From Tetracladium setigerum (lineage: Eukaryota; Ascomycota; Leotiomycetes; Helotiales): a stretch of DNA of 64,000 nucleotides. Positions within the stretch are counted from its first letter, which is position 1; every line of letters begins with the position of its first letter. Shown piece by piece: positions 1-10,909 of this stretch. The notes under the pieces were generated by a model. That model saw only the letters and a program-made list of their open reading frames with translations, had not been told where the DNA came from and did not search any database. A program made the translations under genes and the position numbers. The stretch spans positions 3,906,001 to 3,970,000 of the forward strand of contig PZJY01000002.1 in assembly GCA_031472005.1 (NCBI GenBank), given 5' to 3'.

Positions 1-1
1 T

Positions 2-1456
2 ACGCAATGCAACTCTAACATCCTACCAGCCATCAACAAGCCAACAGGTCCCTCCTCCGCTGGAGTCCTCCAAGAAGTCCAAAATCAATTCAATCCCTCC
101 GACCTTTTCGCCCCTTGGATCCAAAACGAAAAGGACGTCCGCAGCCGCGAAAAAGCCAACCAACGACACCGAAGGAAAGAAAAGAAAGTCACAGTTAAGA
201 TTGGCCATGGGGGTACCCTCGATCCACTCGCGACCGGCGTCCTGGTAACTGCCATTGGCAAGGGCACGAAGTCTCTACAAAGCTATCTGGATTGCACAAA
301 GGAGTACGAAGCTGTGGTAGTATTTGGAACGGCCACTGATACTTACGATCGCGTTGGGAAGGTGGTGAAGCGCGCGCCCTATGAACATATCACGAAGGAA
401 TTGGTGGAGGAGAAGTTGAACGGTTTCAGAGGGAAGTTTATGCAGTTACCTCCTCTATACAGCGCGATCAAGATGAATGGCAAACCGCTCTACGAGTACG
501 CCCGCTCTGGCATTGATCTCCCTCGAGCAATTGAACGCCGACCGGTTGAAGTTCTTGAGTTGGAGTTGTTGGAGTTCATGGAGAGTGGAACGCACGAGCA
601 CAAAGCTCCAGACGAACTTGCAACTCCTGAAGATATGACTTTTCTTAATAAGGTCTGGAAGCAAGAGAATATTGCGCCGGTGAACACTAAGACGGGCAAG
701 GGAAGTGCAAAGGACGAGCAGGATAGGATAGAACTGTTTGAGCGACGAAAGAGGAAGATGAGCGAAGAGCATGATCGTCTTGTTGTCGACCGACCGGAGA
801 ACAAGCGCAGAAGAGGGAGCAGCGAGGCTAGGGATGCGGTTATGTCTGGAGGACTCGCTTCACCCGAAGCAAAGCCTGAGGTTACCAAGGAAGTTGCGGA
901 TGAATCAGCTATTGTTGAGGCTACTATCGAGCCTCCTACTACTTCGTCTTCAGATAACGCAGCAGTTGCTTCTAGCCCTGCTCCCGAGGCTGCTACCACA
1001 CTCAAAGGACCACCTGCTGCGCGGATACGAATGACAGTTACATCTGGCTTCTACGTTCGCTCATTATGTCACGAACTAGGCCCGGCTTGTGGATCAGCAG
1101 CGCTGATGGCAGAGTTGCAAAGAACCAGACAGGGAGAATGGAAGCTTGGAGAGAATGTTCTGGAATATGATGATTTGATGAAGGGAGAGGAAGTATGGGC
1201 ACCTAAAGTTGAAACCATTCTGGATGGGTGGGAGGCACGACAGAGGGAGAGCAGACGTCTTGCTGTTCTCGAATCGATGGGACGTCCAGCACGTAAGGCC
1301 TCGCCTACGAAGGAAGTCGCCGAGGAGGTTGCAAAGGTTGAGAGTAAGGAGCCCGAGTCGGTTGAAGAGGTCATTGCATCGGCGAAGTCTGTCATCCCTG
1401 AAGAGACGAAGTCCAAGCCAGATTCGACACCAGTTGCCAAGAAGGAAGATGCATGA
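2..1456 (+). CDS. PUS4: tRNA pseudouridine(55) synthase, Pus4/TruB family (5' partial)
   Basis: It isomerises U55 in the T-loop of tRNAs (nuclear and mitochondrial substrates in yeast Pus4). The frame is open from base 2, and the TruB start motif INKPTG is visible at about base 32-49. A branch-like CTAAC with an AG at 28-29 suggests that the window begins inside an intron and that this exon starts at base 30. The catalytic segment GHGGTLDPLATG lies near base 203-238, with the catalytic Asp codon at 221. The substrate-binding YSAIKMNGKPLYEYAR stretch follows, and the C-terminal TruB part (GFYVRSLCHELG, then AELQRTRQGEW) is at about 1040-1140. Between the two halves is a long charged, low-complexity insertion, and the C-terminus is a Glu/Lys-rich tail; both are common in fungal Pus4. 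The stop is TGA at 1454-1456. Identity is firm; the true N-terminus lies outside the window. Confidence 0.93.
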   Translation, partial: TQCNSNILPAINKPTGPSSAGVLQEVQNQFNPSDLFAPWIQNEKDVRSREKANQRHRRKEKKVTVKIGHGGTLDPLATGVLVTAIGKGTKSLQSYLDCTKEYEAVVVFGTATDTYDRVGKVVKRAPYEHITKELVEEKLNGFRGKFMQLPPLYSAIKMNGKPLYEYARSGIDLPRAIERRPVEVLELELLEFMESGTHEHKAPDELATPEDMTFLNKVWKQENIAPVNTKTGKGSAKDEQDRIELFERRKRKMSEEHDRLVVDRPENKRRRGSSEARDAVMSGGLASPEAKPEVTKEVADESAIVEATIEPPTTSSSDNAAVASSPAPEAATTLKGPPAARIRMTVTSGFYVRSLCHELGPACGSAALMAELQRTRQGEWKLGENVLEYDDLMKGEEVWAPKVETILDGWEARQRESRRLAVLESMGRPARKASPTKEVAEEVAKVESKEPESVEEVIASAKSVIPEETKSKPDSTPVAKKEDA

Positions 1457-2227
1457 GTATCTCCCTCTGCCTACATTTATAACCAAACTCTGCTACCACT
1501 GCTTTTTTTTTTAATTTCATATGGGATCCGGGAAGAAAGCGGCATTAAAATGGGAATGGGATTTAGATAGAACTTGGATTTGATGGTCAGAAATCATCAA
1601 GTTGTACAATAGACCTGCAAATACTATAAAGTATTGATACAAATAAATCCTCGGTATTTGCTAGGAATGAAGGCTTTCGAAATGTGAGGCAGATATTTGT
1701 GAGTTAATAGTTTTCTCTTTACTCCATAACTTTTAGTCCCTTCAAGTATTCGCAAATTGCGACTTCAAGTCAATAACATCGAGTGAATTTTCTTCGCCGC
1801 CTAGTTCGCATTTACAATTTTTCAATACAACCTTCACTTCTGAGTTACATATCATCCGAAATCCTCACTTCTTACATGCAAAAGTTCAACCTCATAAAAC
1901 AAAAGCACACCTCTCACTTTCAAGCCTCCAGATTTCACCTTCGCATTTCACTTGAAGGTAGAGATGGTGCACTACGTTGTCTGTCTCGTTTCCTCTCGCT
2001 CAAACCACTTCTCTTCTCTCGGCCGACAACTGACAATTCAACCTCTCTGGCGACACTGCAAAATTCAATCTTCGATCCTTCGTCTTTTCGGCCTTGGACT
2101 CAAGCACATCTACCATCTCACCACTCTGCCGGTTGGAAAGAGCTCTTCTTGACATCCTCAACCAAAATACCGCTTTGAAAATCAGATCGATTTCTTACCA
2201 GCAAATCCAACTCAACTCACCAAAAAC
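1457..2227. other. Intergenic: Pus4 3' end and CT-rich leader
   Basis: The stretch begins with a T-rich run at about 1504-1513 that fits a 3' UTR and then becomes AT-rich. From about 1900 to 2200 it is pyrimidine-rich (CT-rich), as in many fungal 5' leaders, and it runs into the start codon at 2228. Short open frames here have no recognisable similarity and use poor starts. No RNA gene or repeat was seen. Confidence 0.5.
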
Positions 2228-2598
2228 ATGGAATCCTCCTCCAACAATGAGTGTACACACACCCTTCTAAGCTGCACTTGCGAATCCACATCATCAGCGT
2301 CCTCGATTCCCCTGTACACAACTAGAACAACCATCACCGCCGACGCCACTACCCCAAGAGTCCCCACTACCACAAAATCGAAGCATCATCGATCACCTCC
2401 TCTCTCACCACACTCTCCAAGGGAACAACGACCTTTCTGTGTAGCCAAGGTTCAAGAGCTTTGAATACACTGAAATTGTACTGCAGGCGAAGAAGAGAGG
2501 GTCTCTTTCTCGAAAAGAAGGGATATGTCAAGAAGAGAAGTGAGGTTGGACGAGATGAGCTGGGGCTTTTCTTGCGGAGCAGGAGGAGAAGAGGATGA
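2228..2598 (+). CDS. Small unknown Ser/Thr-rich basic protein (frame broken once)
   Basis: I do not recognise this gene. The ATG at 2228 sits in an A-rich context (CAAAAACATGG). The first 78 codons are Ser/Thr/Pro-rich with a few cysteines and end in FCVAKVQEL before a TGA at 2462-2464. If one T is added to the TTT at 2460-2462, the frame continues as a charged, Arg/Lys-rich, probably helical segment to TGA at 2596-2598, for about 123 residues in all. The continuity and composition across the break suggest that it is a one-base deletion in the assembly rather than the real end. Without that correction the product is a 78-residue peptide. An overlapping antisense frame (2367-3014) is less convincing. 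Function unknown; nuclear localisation is possible from the basic tail, but that is only an inference. Confidence 0.5.
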
Positions 2599-3098
2599 AG
2601 GAGAAGAAATTGCCTGCACTTCCTGATGGCGAGGGAGAGAACGGAGTCATCTGTGGGAGGGCTGGTGAAGGAGTGAGTGGATTGACTTGTGACATGATTG
2701 AGGAGAGGGAGCGACTTTGGAGGAATGGAGGGGTCGAATGGCATGGTGAAGTTGGTGAGTGCGAGTATAGTTGGAGGAAAGCTGAGGGTCGGAGTTTGCT
2801 TGATTAGTGGCTTACTGAGTCTTAATTTCTGAGCGGGAGGATAAATTGATGGATTGGGTGCGGTGTTGTTTGGATTGGAGATGCTGGGTTGTGATTTGAA
2901 TTTATGCTCACAAGTGAGCACTTGGCGGGTAAACAAGACCGTTCGATTTCTCCCTGAGCTAATGGAATTGTTCTGTACAAAGTCGGTAGAGCAATAATAG
3001 AATGAATCAACCAAATCCTCTTCTCTTGGAATTGAACTTTTGAACCTATTTTACCAAAAGGTATCTACGTTAAGGCACTCTCTACTCTTTCTAATTCT
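2599..3098. other. Intergenic, nothing recognised
   Basis: Likely 3' UTR of the preceding small gene followed by the leader of the next. Purine-rich at first and then mixed. No promoter element, repeat or RNA gene was identified. Confidence 0.4.
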
Positions 3099-4559
3099 AT
3101 GTCCAAAAGTCAGCATACTTTGTTGATGCTTCCGGGAACTACAACCAACATGACTTCCTCCCCTAGGGTGATCTGTCGATTTCATGCGTCAAGGCAATCT
3201 TCTCCCAAATCATCAACCAACCTCAACATCACATCATTCCATCACGACCCCCACAGCATCCGCAAAAGCATCGGTAGAATTATGGATACTACAATTTCCT
3301 CTGGAAAACAGACCTTACCAAGCTGTTCTGTAAGGAAAGTGCTGCAAGATGCCGCACGATCCAAGTCGAAGTCTGTGGAAAAAGGCAACAGCACTCGTGG
3401 AAGTTCGAAACCCAAACTCGTGGTAAACACGGGCAGTACGACTTCGGATAACAAACTTGGTAGGTAAAGTATCAAATATATTTGTTGTACAAAGCTCAAC
3501 ATCATATTTACAGACCAAACCTCGGCAGACGAAGCGCTCATGTTTTTGACTATTCAGTGTGGGGAGGACAAAAAGGATGGCGTTCCGAATTCAAACAAGG
3601 AAGAACAAGACTCTGTACAATTATTGGAGGAGAATGCTGCAAAGGAATCAAAAGTCAGAGCGCAAACAAGAAGCGGAAGTAAAAGGCTTGGTGCGAAGAC
3701 TGTGCATCCCCTTAAGACTCTCAGAGACCAAAGTAAATCCCCTTGAGCTTGATATGATTGCTGGTAGCTAACTTGAAGTAGGCGAGGAATCCTCCAGCCT
3801 CCAGCACGAAAATTGGTCAGACGATGAAAGAGCTGGAGACACAAAACTTCTGGAACTATCAAGTAAAGACTGAGCCTCAGTTTCTGCAGCATTTCTGACC
3901 TGCTAACGTCTTTGTAACAGTTGCGTGCCAACCATCATCGGATACCTCTCAAGCAGATGATGACATTCAAGAACAAACGGATTCTAGCTATGTCCTATCA
4001 CCCACAGCATTGAGTATGATGACTGCAGAACATATTTCGTACTTACTTACTATGGTGTACAGAAAAAATTAGAGAGGAAATTGAGGCCGAATATGGAATA
4101 GATGTAAGGGACTCTACCACTTCCTGCGAGGCGCCGAGTCACAACAATGATACTACTGCCGGTAACTTGAGAAGCTTGGGAATGAATTACGAAGGCCATG
4201 AAGCCACCAATTCCCCCGAGCGACGAAAATATATCCACGATACAGCAGCGAACAATATTGACGATACTGGAGATAAGATTGAGGAAATGAGAGCACTTCG
4301 TCAAGAAGCCGAAGCAATCAAGAGTCGCACAAACAATAACAAAATGACAAAATATGTTGCGCGATCGCTCACCAAAGACATCTCCCAGGCCGTTGATCTC
4401 TTGTCAGATCAAATGAACAAGCTGTATTCTCAGTATGGAAACTTGCATGAGAAAGGCGTGATGGAATATGAGATTGATTGTTTGGTTGATAAGGCGAAGG
4501 AAGTTATTACATGGAGAGTTGAGGTGGAGATTGAGAAAATCATTGAATCATTGATGTGA
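3099..4559 (+). CDS. Hypothetical 416-residue protein, five exons
   Basis: Family not recognised. The model is exons 3099-3459, 3514-3732, 3782-3862, 3921-4013 and 4063-4559. They sum to 1251 nt (417 codons including the TGA). The introns are 48-58 nt, each has GT..AG ends (GTAGGT, GTAAAT, GTAAAG, GTATGA donors), and CTAAC precedes two of the acceptors. All four introns interrupt codons after the first base. The protein is polar: a Ser/Lys-rich N-terminal third, an acidic Gln/Asp-rich middle, and a C-terminal helical region of about 150 residues (KIEEMRALRQEAEAIKSR and onward) with coiled-coil-like heptads. No signal peptide or membrane segment is evident. An alternative donor at 3464 for intron 1 would shift into a frame that stops early, so 3460 is preferred. 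A coiled-coil structural or nuclear protein is plausible, but no function can be assigned. Confidence 0.7.
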
Positions 4560-5563
4560 GAATGCTTTCAGTTTGTATTGTCATTGCTCCAAGAGTCAAC
4601 GATCAAGCCAGGTCGCTTTAGGAGAAGTTTTGTTTCGTGTGCATCACCAATTGCTTTCGTTACGGGTAGATTTTGCGACACGGCCAAAAACTTAGAATTA
4701 TTAATCAAAGAAAAGAAGATCTGTGCTTAAATCCGTTATTGTTGTTATACATTTGTGTTCTCACCTTTGCAAACGAGAGTCAAGATTGCTTGCTAGTTCA
4801 GGTCTTCAGGTTTTCAGAGGAGGTCGATCGAACAGCCAAACAGGTGCCTTGGTTGTTCCAAGAAACCAAAATTCCTACTTCAGTACCACGTTTGTACTGT
4901 GTATGGAACAAATGGGTAAAGAGTAACAAACTTTCTTTTTGGCACGGAATCTCAAAATCGTGAGCATCATGAAGAAAACCTTGGCTTGTTACTGTGCGTT
5001 TCAATCCAACCATGCTACCTGCAGGTTCCAGAGTCATCTCGCAAGTCATAAAGGAAAGAACTGTCCATTGCATGCCAGGGACGATCAAAAACCGTGCAAC
5101 TGCCACAATTGCGCAATAACTTTACCAGAATCTGATTTGAAAGGAAAGAGCCACCACGCAAGCAAACAAAACACCTGCAGGCAGCAGACCAAGAATTGAA
5201 CAAACACTTACTTTTATACTTGTCCATAAAGTTTTATTGCGCAAATAGAATTATACGATACCAGCTGCTCTATATATTAGCGGTCGCTCGTCCTAGAAGC
5301 TGGTCTTATCTCTTTCCTTTGCTCATCATCTGCAGTGGCAGACAGTCCGTCAGTCAACCATCAATCGACCACTCAGAAATTTCCACCCCAGCTTCGGGCT
5401 TTTGTTAAAGCCAGAAGATATCCTCCGATATTTGAAGAAGATCTTCACATTGTTAGTTCAAGGATTTAGTAAATGCGCTTCTGGATCGTTGCTAACTTGT
5501 AACTAGTCAAACAACGATACCTCCACAAGTCAAGCAGGCATTCTGTCAAACCCACGCGCAACA
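4560..5563. other. Intergenic, no confident gene
   Basis: Several short frames lie here, including a Cys/His-rich one starting near 4969 (about 76 codons). None has a recognisable domain or a convincing start context. The last 200 bp are probably the 5' leader of the gene at 5564. No repeats or RNA genes were seen. Confidence 0.4.
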
Positions 5564-7002
5564 ATGTGTAAGATCGTTGCAACCGTATTTATCTGCAAAG
5601 AGCATTGCTCCTATTATTTCATCGAAAACTGCGGAAATTCAGAATGTCTCCATCTTAAACAGTTTACGAAATCGATGGGGAGCGTCTGGACGACAAGAAC
5701 AGGAACAAGTCATGTGAGAAGTGTAAGGCTAGAGGCAAAGGTATTGCTACAATCAGTGCTTTGTATGGGTTTGATCCGGATCATGTTCTTGCTCTGTTGC
5801 GTGGCGATCTTGCCTCTGATCAAGGAGGTAGGTCTGGAGGTGGTGGTGCTTCTACCAGCGAACAGAGGAAAGGTGGTTCTGGTCTCTCTGTTGCCATCAG
5901 CGAAATTGAAGGTTCGTTTCTCCCAAATTCAACATTCCGGTCTGGAGGTGGAGGTGATGATTCTGGGGTAACAGCTGACAAGATCAAAGGCAACGGTTCA
6001 TCCACGAACGAGAACATCGAGGGTGGTGATGAGGTCTCTTCCGTCGCCACTACGCGGGAAGGTCTTGCGATGAAAAACACATTGGGTCCGGATCTAACAC
6101 ATCAGTCCGAAACTGGCGGTCCTGCTACGTCGAACTATGGTCAAGATTCATCTGCCAACGAGAACAAGGAAGAAGCTCCTGGTATCTGCAATGCCTCTAC
6201 TTGCGACAATCAAACTCAAGATCTTGCAGGGCCAAATATTGAATCCATGGACGAGAACAGCGACTACGATGGAGCTTTAACTGCTTCCTCCAGTGAGATT
6301 GAAGGCTTTCCGAACGAAGAATCCCAACAATCACTTATTATGGAACGTACCAGTACGGAGAAGGGAACGAAGGAATTGGACGAGGACAACAATAGCAGCA
6401 ACGAGCCCACTCAAGCAACTCCTACTACGACGAATATCAACAATGACAATGAAGCCACTCGAGCAACGCCTGCTTTGCCTAACAACAACAACAATGATGG
6501 TTTTTCACAAGTACCAAGCTCCTGGGACAATTATGGTTCTGCACAAGTGCCAAGCTCCTGGGAAAACCCCAATTACCAAAAGAAAGTCAAATCAGAACCG
6601 AAGACAGCCCTTGAAATCGAGCAGCAAAAGGAGATCCAAGAACTTAAAGAGCAAGTCGAGGACTTCCAGCGCCACATCTCAGCTGACGACGACAAGCCTG
6701 GAAGTTTCAACGTTATCAAGGTGAAGGACAAGGTCACAAAAACTGTTCGTAACCGAATTGAGGATCGAATGACTGACGTTTTGACGTTTATCGACAGTCT
6801 TGATGAGAGAGCCTGGAAATTTGAGGCACTTCTTGATGAGAATTTGTTGAATCATACTAAGATCATCCAATTGAAAGATGCCTGGGAGACGGAGAAGGCG
6901 GATAGGATGAGGGAGAGAAAAAGTATCATTGAAGGGGAAAGAGATAAACTCCTCAAAGAGTGTAAAGAGAGAATTTGCAGTTGTTTCTTACTTGAAAAGT
7001 GA
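5564..7002 (+). CDS. Unknown protein: Cys-rich N-terminus, disordered middle, coiled-coil C-terminus
   Basis: Unrecognised, lineage-specific. From ATG 5564 the frame encodes a Cys-rich head (MCKIVATVFICKEHC, then NCGNSEC). At about 5657 the coding signal jumps to the next frame, which holds a CEKC pair (KSCEKCKARGKG) and stays open to TGA at 7000-7002. Adding one A to AAA at 5657-5659 joins the two into about 479 residues. Alternatives are an intron from GTAAGA at 5568 to AG 5662, which would remove most of the Cys-rich head, or a 17-nt intron, which is too short to believe. Residues after about 85 are Gly/Ser/Asn/Thr-rich and disordered-looking, with a near-duplicate of VPSSW motifs near 6510-6560. 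A charged coiled-coil (EIEQQKEIQELKEQVEDFQ) follows from about 6600. The head may be a small zinc-binding module. No function inferred. Confidence 0.6.
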
Positions 7003-7020
7003 GAGGAGAGGAGAACTTTG

Positions 7021-7297
7021 GATGGGAAGGACGCTAGCGAAGTTAGGAAGTTTGGGCATTTGGAATTTTCAGCATTTGCAGGAACACGCATGATTTACAG
7101 AAAATCGCTAAAACCAACCAAAAAAAAAATTAGGTTCTGCTTTCCGGGTGTGCATGGGAAAGACGATAGCGAAGCTGGGAAGTTTGGACCTTTGCAGTTT
7201 TGAGCATTTGAGGGAATACGCGTGGTTTACAGAAAATCGCTAAAAACCAACCCCAAAAAAAAGTTTTTGCTTTTCTGATTTGCATGGGAAGGATCAT
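7021..7297 (+). repeat. Tandem repeat, ~131-bp period, two copies plus a partial third
   Basis: Two adjacent units (about 7021-7152 and 7153-7283) share ATGGGAARGACG near the start, TTTACAGAAAATCGCTAAAA in the middle, and an A-rich run followed by a TTCTGMTTT-like end. The beginning of a third unit (ATGGGAAGGATC) follows from 7284. Unit identity is roughly 75-80 percent by eye. It lies directly behind the stop codon of the gene ending at 7002. Confidence 0.75.
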
Positions 7298-8174
7298 TTT
7301 TGCACCCCGCTGGCATCAATCGTTTCTAAAATATCATTATTGATAGCAACAATCAAAGCATTGTATTGTCAAAACAAGGTAGCCGTGATTCATTTCTCTA
7401 ATACCCGTGACTCTAACTGAACACTTTTCAATGGTACTTTTCATGCCATCATCCTAGACAAGGCAATATCAAAACATGTGAAGATATTGATGAGAAAGGC
7501 CAGACTGATGTTAATTACCTTCTTGACACTTCACAGCTAAGAACTTTCTAGATTTCACTTTCCTCTGCAATATTGAAGAGCCGACCAAGCTGAACACATC
7601 ATTCTAGCCAGGGTGAGTTCGGCGCTAACAATGTTAAGGTAAACAATGCAAGTGAATTGTGGGTCTCCCACCGTCCACTCATCTAAGCGAAAAGGCTTCA
7701 TCGATCTACGAAAAACACCGGCAGCCTTCTCTCTTGCACCTGGCAACCACTTCAACACCCCCTCACAAATCAACACTAACGACTCCAACAACCAGTCACG
7801 TCGAGTTTAGCATCTGCAAGAACAGGTACGTCTTCAAAAACAATCATCCCTTCTTCTATGCACTGGCATTCGTCTTCGCAGACTTCCGCCGACTGAGAAG
7901 GGATTGACAGCGTGATCGAGAGACACTAGCCCCGCTTCACGTTGAAGTCGCGTATTGATTTACCTGGCTCGCGTGAAGTCTTTGATGAAGTCAAGAGACT
8001 GACAATGAAGCAGCAGTTGAAACAAGCACTCAGCCGTCAGAGATACCTGACACAGGACCTCTCGACTTCAAACAAAAGCTCAGATTCAAATCCCAGCTCA
8101 TTGGCGTGATCCTGTCTCTATCCAACACACACCATACCAAGCATGTCGATATCTCGAAGCCGACTATCATCACG
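7298..8174. other. Intergenic, nothing recognised
   Basis: AT-rich to about 7600, then mixed. Short frames on both strands (for example 7555-7791 minus and 7659-7907 plus) overlap each other and have no recognisable content. The segment from 8000 to 8174 is probably the leader of the next gene. Confidence 0.4.
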
Positions 8175-9097
8175 ATGGATCCACAATGCTTCTTTCGGCA
8201 TATCTACTTCGTGGGCTGTAGCCATCAGCAATTCACGCACTCCCAAGCCTGTAACCTCCTTGGAAGCGTGTGTGAAATGGTACGTGATCATCCTGGTGCT
8301 GATCTGAGTCCTACTCTCCTTCTTCCAACTCAGATTCCACGGAGGTGGCGACAGCATCGTCCAAGTTTTTGAGCTCCTGACTCCTCCAACTGCCGATTAT
8401 CCTCCCTCCCAAAACAGAGCTGATTATATCATAGGCTCTGCGTGATACTATCGACGTCAAGGGATTGTGCCCAAGATGCATTGCCAACAACGGACAAATA
8501 CTACCACCAACCTGCTCTCCTCAGAAGAGGATCTTTGAATGCTTGCACAGTCTTCCAATACTTCACAACCCAATGTGCAACCCTAAGGGCGTGCTATGCA
8601 ACAATGCACCCAGCCATGATCATCTCATCAAAGGAATTTGCAGAGACGGCGCTAGCCGCGACATTAACCTCGACAATGTCAACAACCAAACCAAATCTGC
8701 CATTCTTGACATGAGAGCCGATAACCAACAGGGCAATGCAGGTGCTGCACTTCGACGAGCAGACGCTGCTTTATTGAATGCACTGCACATTGGAACCATT
8801 CTCCGGTGGCAAGGAATTTACCGGGAGCGTCGCGAGGCTGCTGAGCATGAACGTCAAAATCGTGTGAGACGGGATTATGAAAAGGGCCACAGAAGTCTTC
8901 AGCGAGGAGCTGGAGTCCGTCCAGATAATATGGTTCCGTTATTGCAGCACCACCCAAGACTTGTTGAGCGAACCATGACTGTGGGTAGGAACCAAGGTCG
9001 GGTGACCGGTCACTTCCATATTGCCGAGGAGGATGATGACTTCTACTATGACATGCAGGGCGGTAGGAATGATCAGCGAAGAGATTCTCGAGAGTAA
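8175..9097 (+). CDS. Hypothetical 255-residue Cys-rich-headed protein, two exons
   Basis: Family not recognised. Exon 1 is 8175-8279 (35 codons, phase 0). The intron is 8280-8434 (GTACGT donor, ATATCATAG acceptor). Exon 2 is 8435-9097. The N-terminal part holds a Cys/His arrangement (FVGCSHQQFTHSQAC, then CPRC and further cysteines to about residue 90). The remainder is Arg/Glu-rich and helical (IYRERREAAEHERQNRVRRDY), ending in an acidic then polar tail. It resembles the gene at 5564 in plan (Cys-rich head with a CxxC, charged tail) and could be a small zinc-binding protein, but this is inference from cysteine spacing only. An antisense frame covering 8679-9404 looks like a shadow. Confidence 0.65.
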
Positions 9098-10022
9098 CGC
9101 GGATAACCTTGTGGATTTGTGCGGTGGAATTGGTGTTGAGGGGATTGGGAGGGAGGGAGGAAGGGTCGATTTTCACAACATTACCTTGGCTTCTAAGCGA
9201 GAGCCACCCCTTCAAAGGGGTCTGTACTGAGTAACCATAGTTCTCCTGGGACTGATATGGATTGATAGAATTCATAGTTCTCTTGGGGCTAGTATGTATT
9301 GTAGGAATAATGTTTTTTTTTTTTTTTTTTTTGGCGGCAATGATGACCACTTTGGTCGTCAATACGATGCAAGTTGGTCCCAAGTGAAACATGGCTCCCA
9401 TCAACCTACGCTAGTGTCTGGAGATCCCCGGCACAAGAACTGCTGATCTGGAATCATTATTTGACTTGGTAAAGCCGACATTCTGGATGGCTGGAAGGAC
9501 TTCGGTATATTCGATGACGGAGCCTGGGTGCCGGTGAAGTAAATCTTCGACTTTTGTAAGAGTAAGGTGGTACGTATGCACATATGCTTCGTGTTACGAT
9601 TGACGATCCTAACCTTTTTTTTTATATTAGCCTTTGCATTCGGGTTCCTACGCACTTGCTTGAGGTGCTGGTTTCGCTTACCTGCTTGCTGAGACCGTTA
9701 TAGGTATCTATCCCTCCATCGAATTAACTTGAGAAACTGATGACCTACTGTGATATTTTCATTCGGGCTCTCCAATGATTTTGGAACAAAGCTAATAATA
9801 GAATGTCTCATTAATCTATGCTGCTGGGGATCAAATACCTAGGTGAACCTCCCATCGATAAAAGCCTATCATACTCGCTCTCAACAACTCATCCGAGCTG
9901 TGTCACATACCAAGATGCGCCTCCCAAATGTTACAATCACCCTAGCTCGCGCTCTATTCTGACTCTTCTATGCTCTCTCTAGTGAAGCTCTTATTCTTAT
10001 TCCTGCCCGAAGTACCGTACCT
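9098..10022. other. Intergenic with a T20 tract and a short duplicated motif
   Basis: A run of 20 T residues occupies 9313-9332. Just before it, two near-identical segments of about 28 bp (9237-9264 and 9273-9300, both starting ATAGTTCTC and ending in TATGKATTG) form a short direct repeat. The rest is unremarkable and includes the 3' side of the convergent gene ending at 10023. Confidence 0.5.
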
Positions 10023-10909
10023 CTAGTCAATACGTTCCCTCTGGCCTCCAAGAAGCGAGTCCTCCTCATCAACCACCTCTTTCCTTAACTTTTTGGGATA
10101 TATGATGTAGTGTTGAACAATGAAGATAACATCAAAGAAAATGCTGACATTTCCCAAAACCAACTTGGGCAAGTTTCCAGTTATTCCGGACCAGTCTCCT
10201 TGGATGTAGCTGTCGATGCCAAGTTGTGCCACTGACAAAATACCGCCAGTGAAATCGAAGAGGATTTGCGCGATGGACCAGCCCTTGGTGGATTGATTGC
10301 GGTAGTTATTGCGGACTTGTGGAATGTACTTCACAAATGTGATCACGAGTTTGACGGTGGAGAGTGTGTATACCTGTTCCGACATCAGCACGAGATTTCA
10401 AGCAGGAAAAATGCGCAACTCACAACATCGATCCAAGCCCAGCTATGAACAGGATCGTTCCCACCATTATTTGCAACAGTCAAGGCCACGCCTGCAATTG
10501 CCAGAATACTGCCAGCAAGTATCACATATATGAACGGGCTGATATTCCTCTCGGCCGGTCTGCCCTTCTCAAAACCCCAAATCCTCTTCGAATACTGTGA
10601 TATTATAACGAGACTGACAAGCGACGCGTGGACGGCAAAAGCCAAATCGTTGAATCGCACAGTGGGCGACTGGCCATGATGCCTAGCGGCGTACTGCGAC
10701 CGTATGACGGGGGAATAGAGGAAGGCAGCGTTCGAGATGGCGTAAGAGATGAAGCCCAACACGTTTATGGCTGGGAAATCGATAGTAGCTCCACGAGTAG
10801 AGCGACGCTTGTAGTTGAGCAGGGGCTGTGGGTAGAAGGAGGCCGACCAGCAAATCGTGTAGACCCAACCAAAGAGGTAGGACACTCCGGCGAGAAATGT
10901 GTGTGCCAT
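10023..10909 (-). CDS. Cystinosin-like PQ-loop transporter (Ers1-type)
   Basis: A member of the lysosomal cystine transporter family, a proton-coupled cystine exporter of the lysosome/vacuole in characterised members; yeast Ers1 is the fungal relative. Exon 1 is 10909-10424 (162 codons). A 50-nt intron (10423-10374, GTGAGT..ACAG) follows, then exon 2 is 10373-10023, giving 278 residues. The start chosen is the ATG at 10909, giving MAHTFLAGVSYLFGWVYT, the usual family beginning; a longer upstream frame has no such similarity. Two PQ-loop repeats are visible: SFYPQPLLNYKRRSTRG near residue 28 and KYIPQVRNNYRNQSTKGWS near residue 178. About seven hydrophobic segments alternate with short loops, and the C-terminal tail is charged. 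It is transcribed divergently from the F-box-like gene at 11334. Family assignment is firm; the substrate is inferred. Confidence 0.9.

Noticed and set aside
490..1005. 171-codon antisense frame inside Pus4
   Set aside because: It is the complement of the low-complexity charged insertion, with Ser/Leu-rich composition and no start context.
2367..3014. 215-codon minus-strand frame
   Set aside because: Overlaps the better-supported plus-strand small gene. Its Ser/Pro/Leu-rich composition is typical of the complement of purine-rich DNA, and it has no recognisable domain.
5646..5662. A 17-nt GT..AG segment that would restore the frame of the Cys-rich gene as an intron
   Set aside because: Far below any plausible spliceosomal intron length. 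A missing A in the AAA run at 5657-5659 explains the shift equally well and fits the pattern at seven other sites.
8679..9404. 241-codon minus-strand frame
   Set aside because: Begins in a region including the T20 tract and mirrors the plus-strand gene; composition is incoherent.
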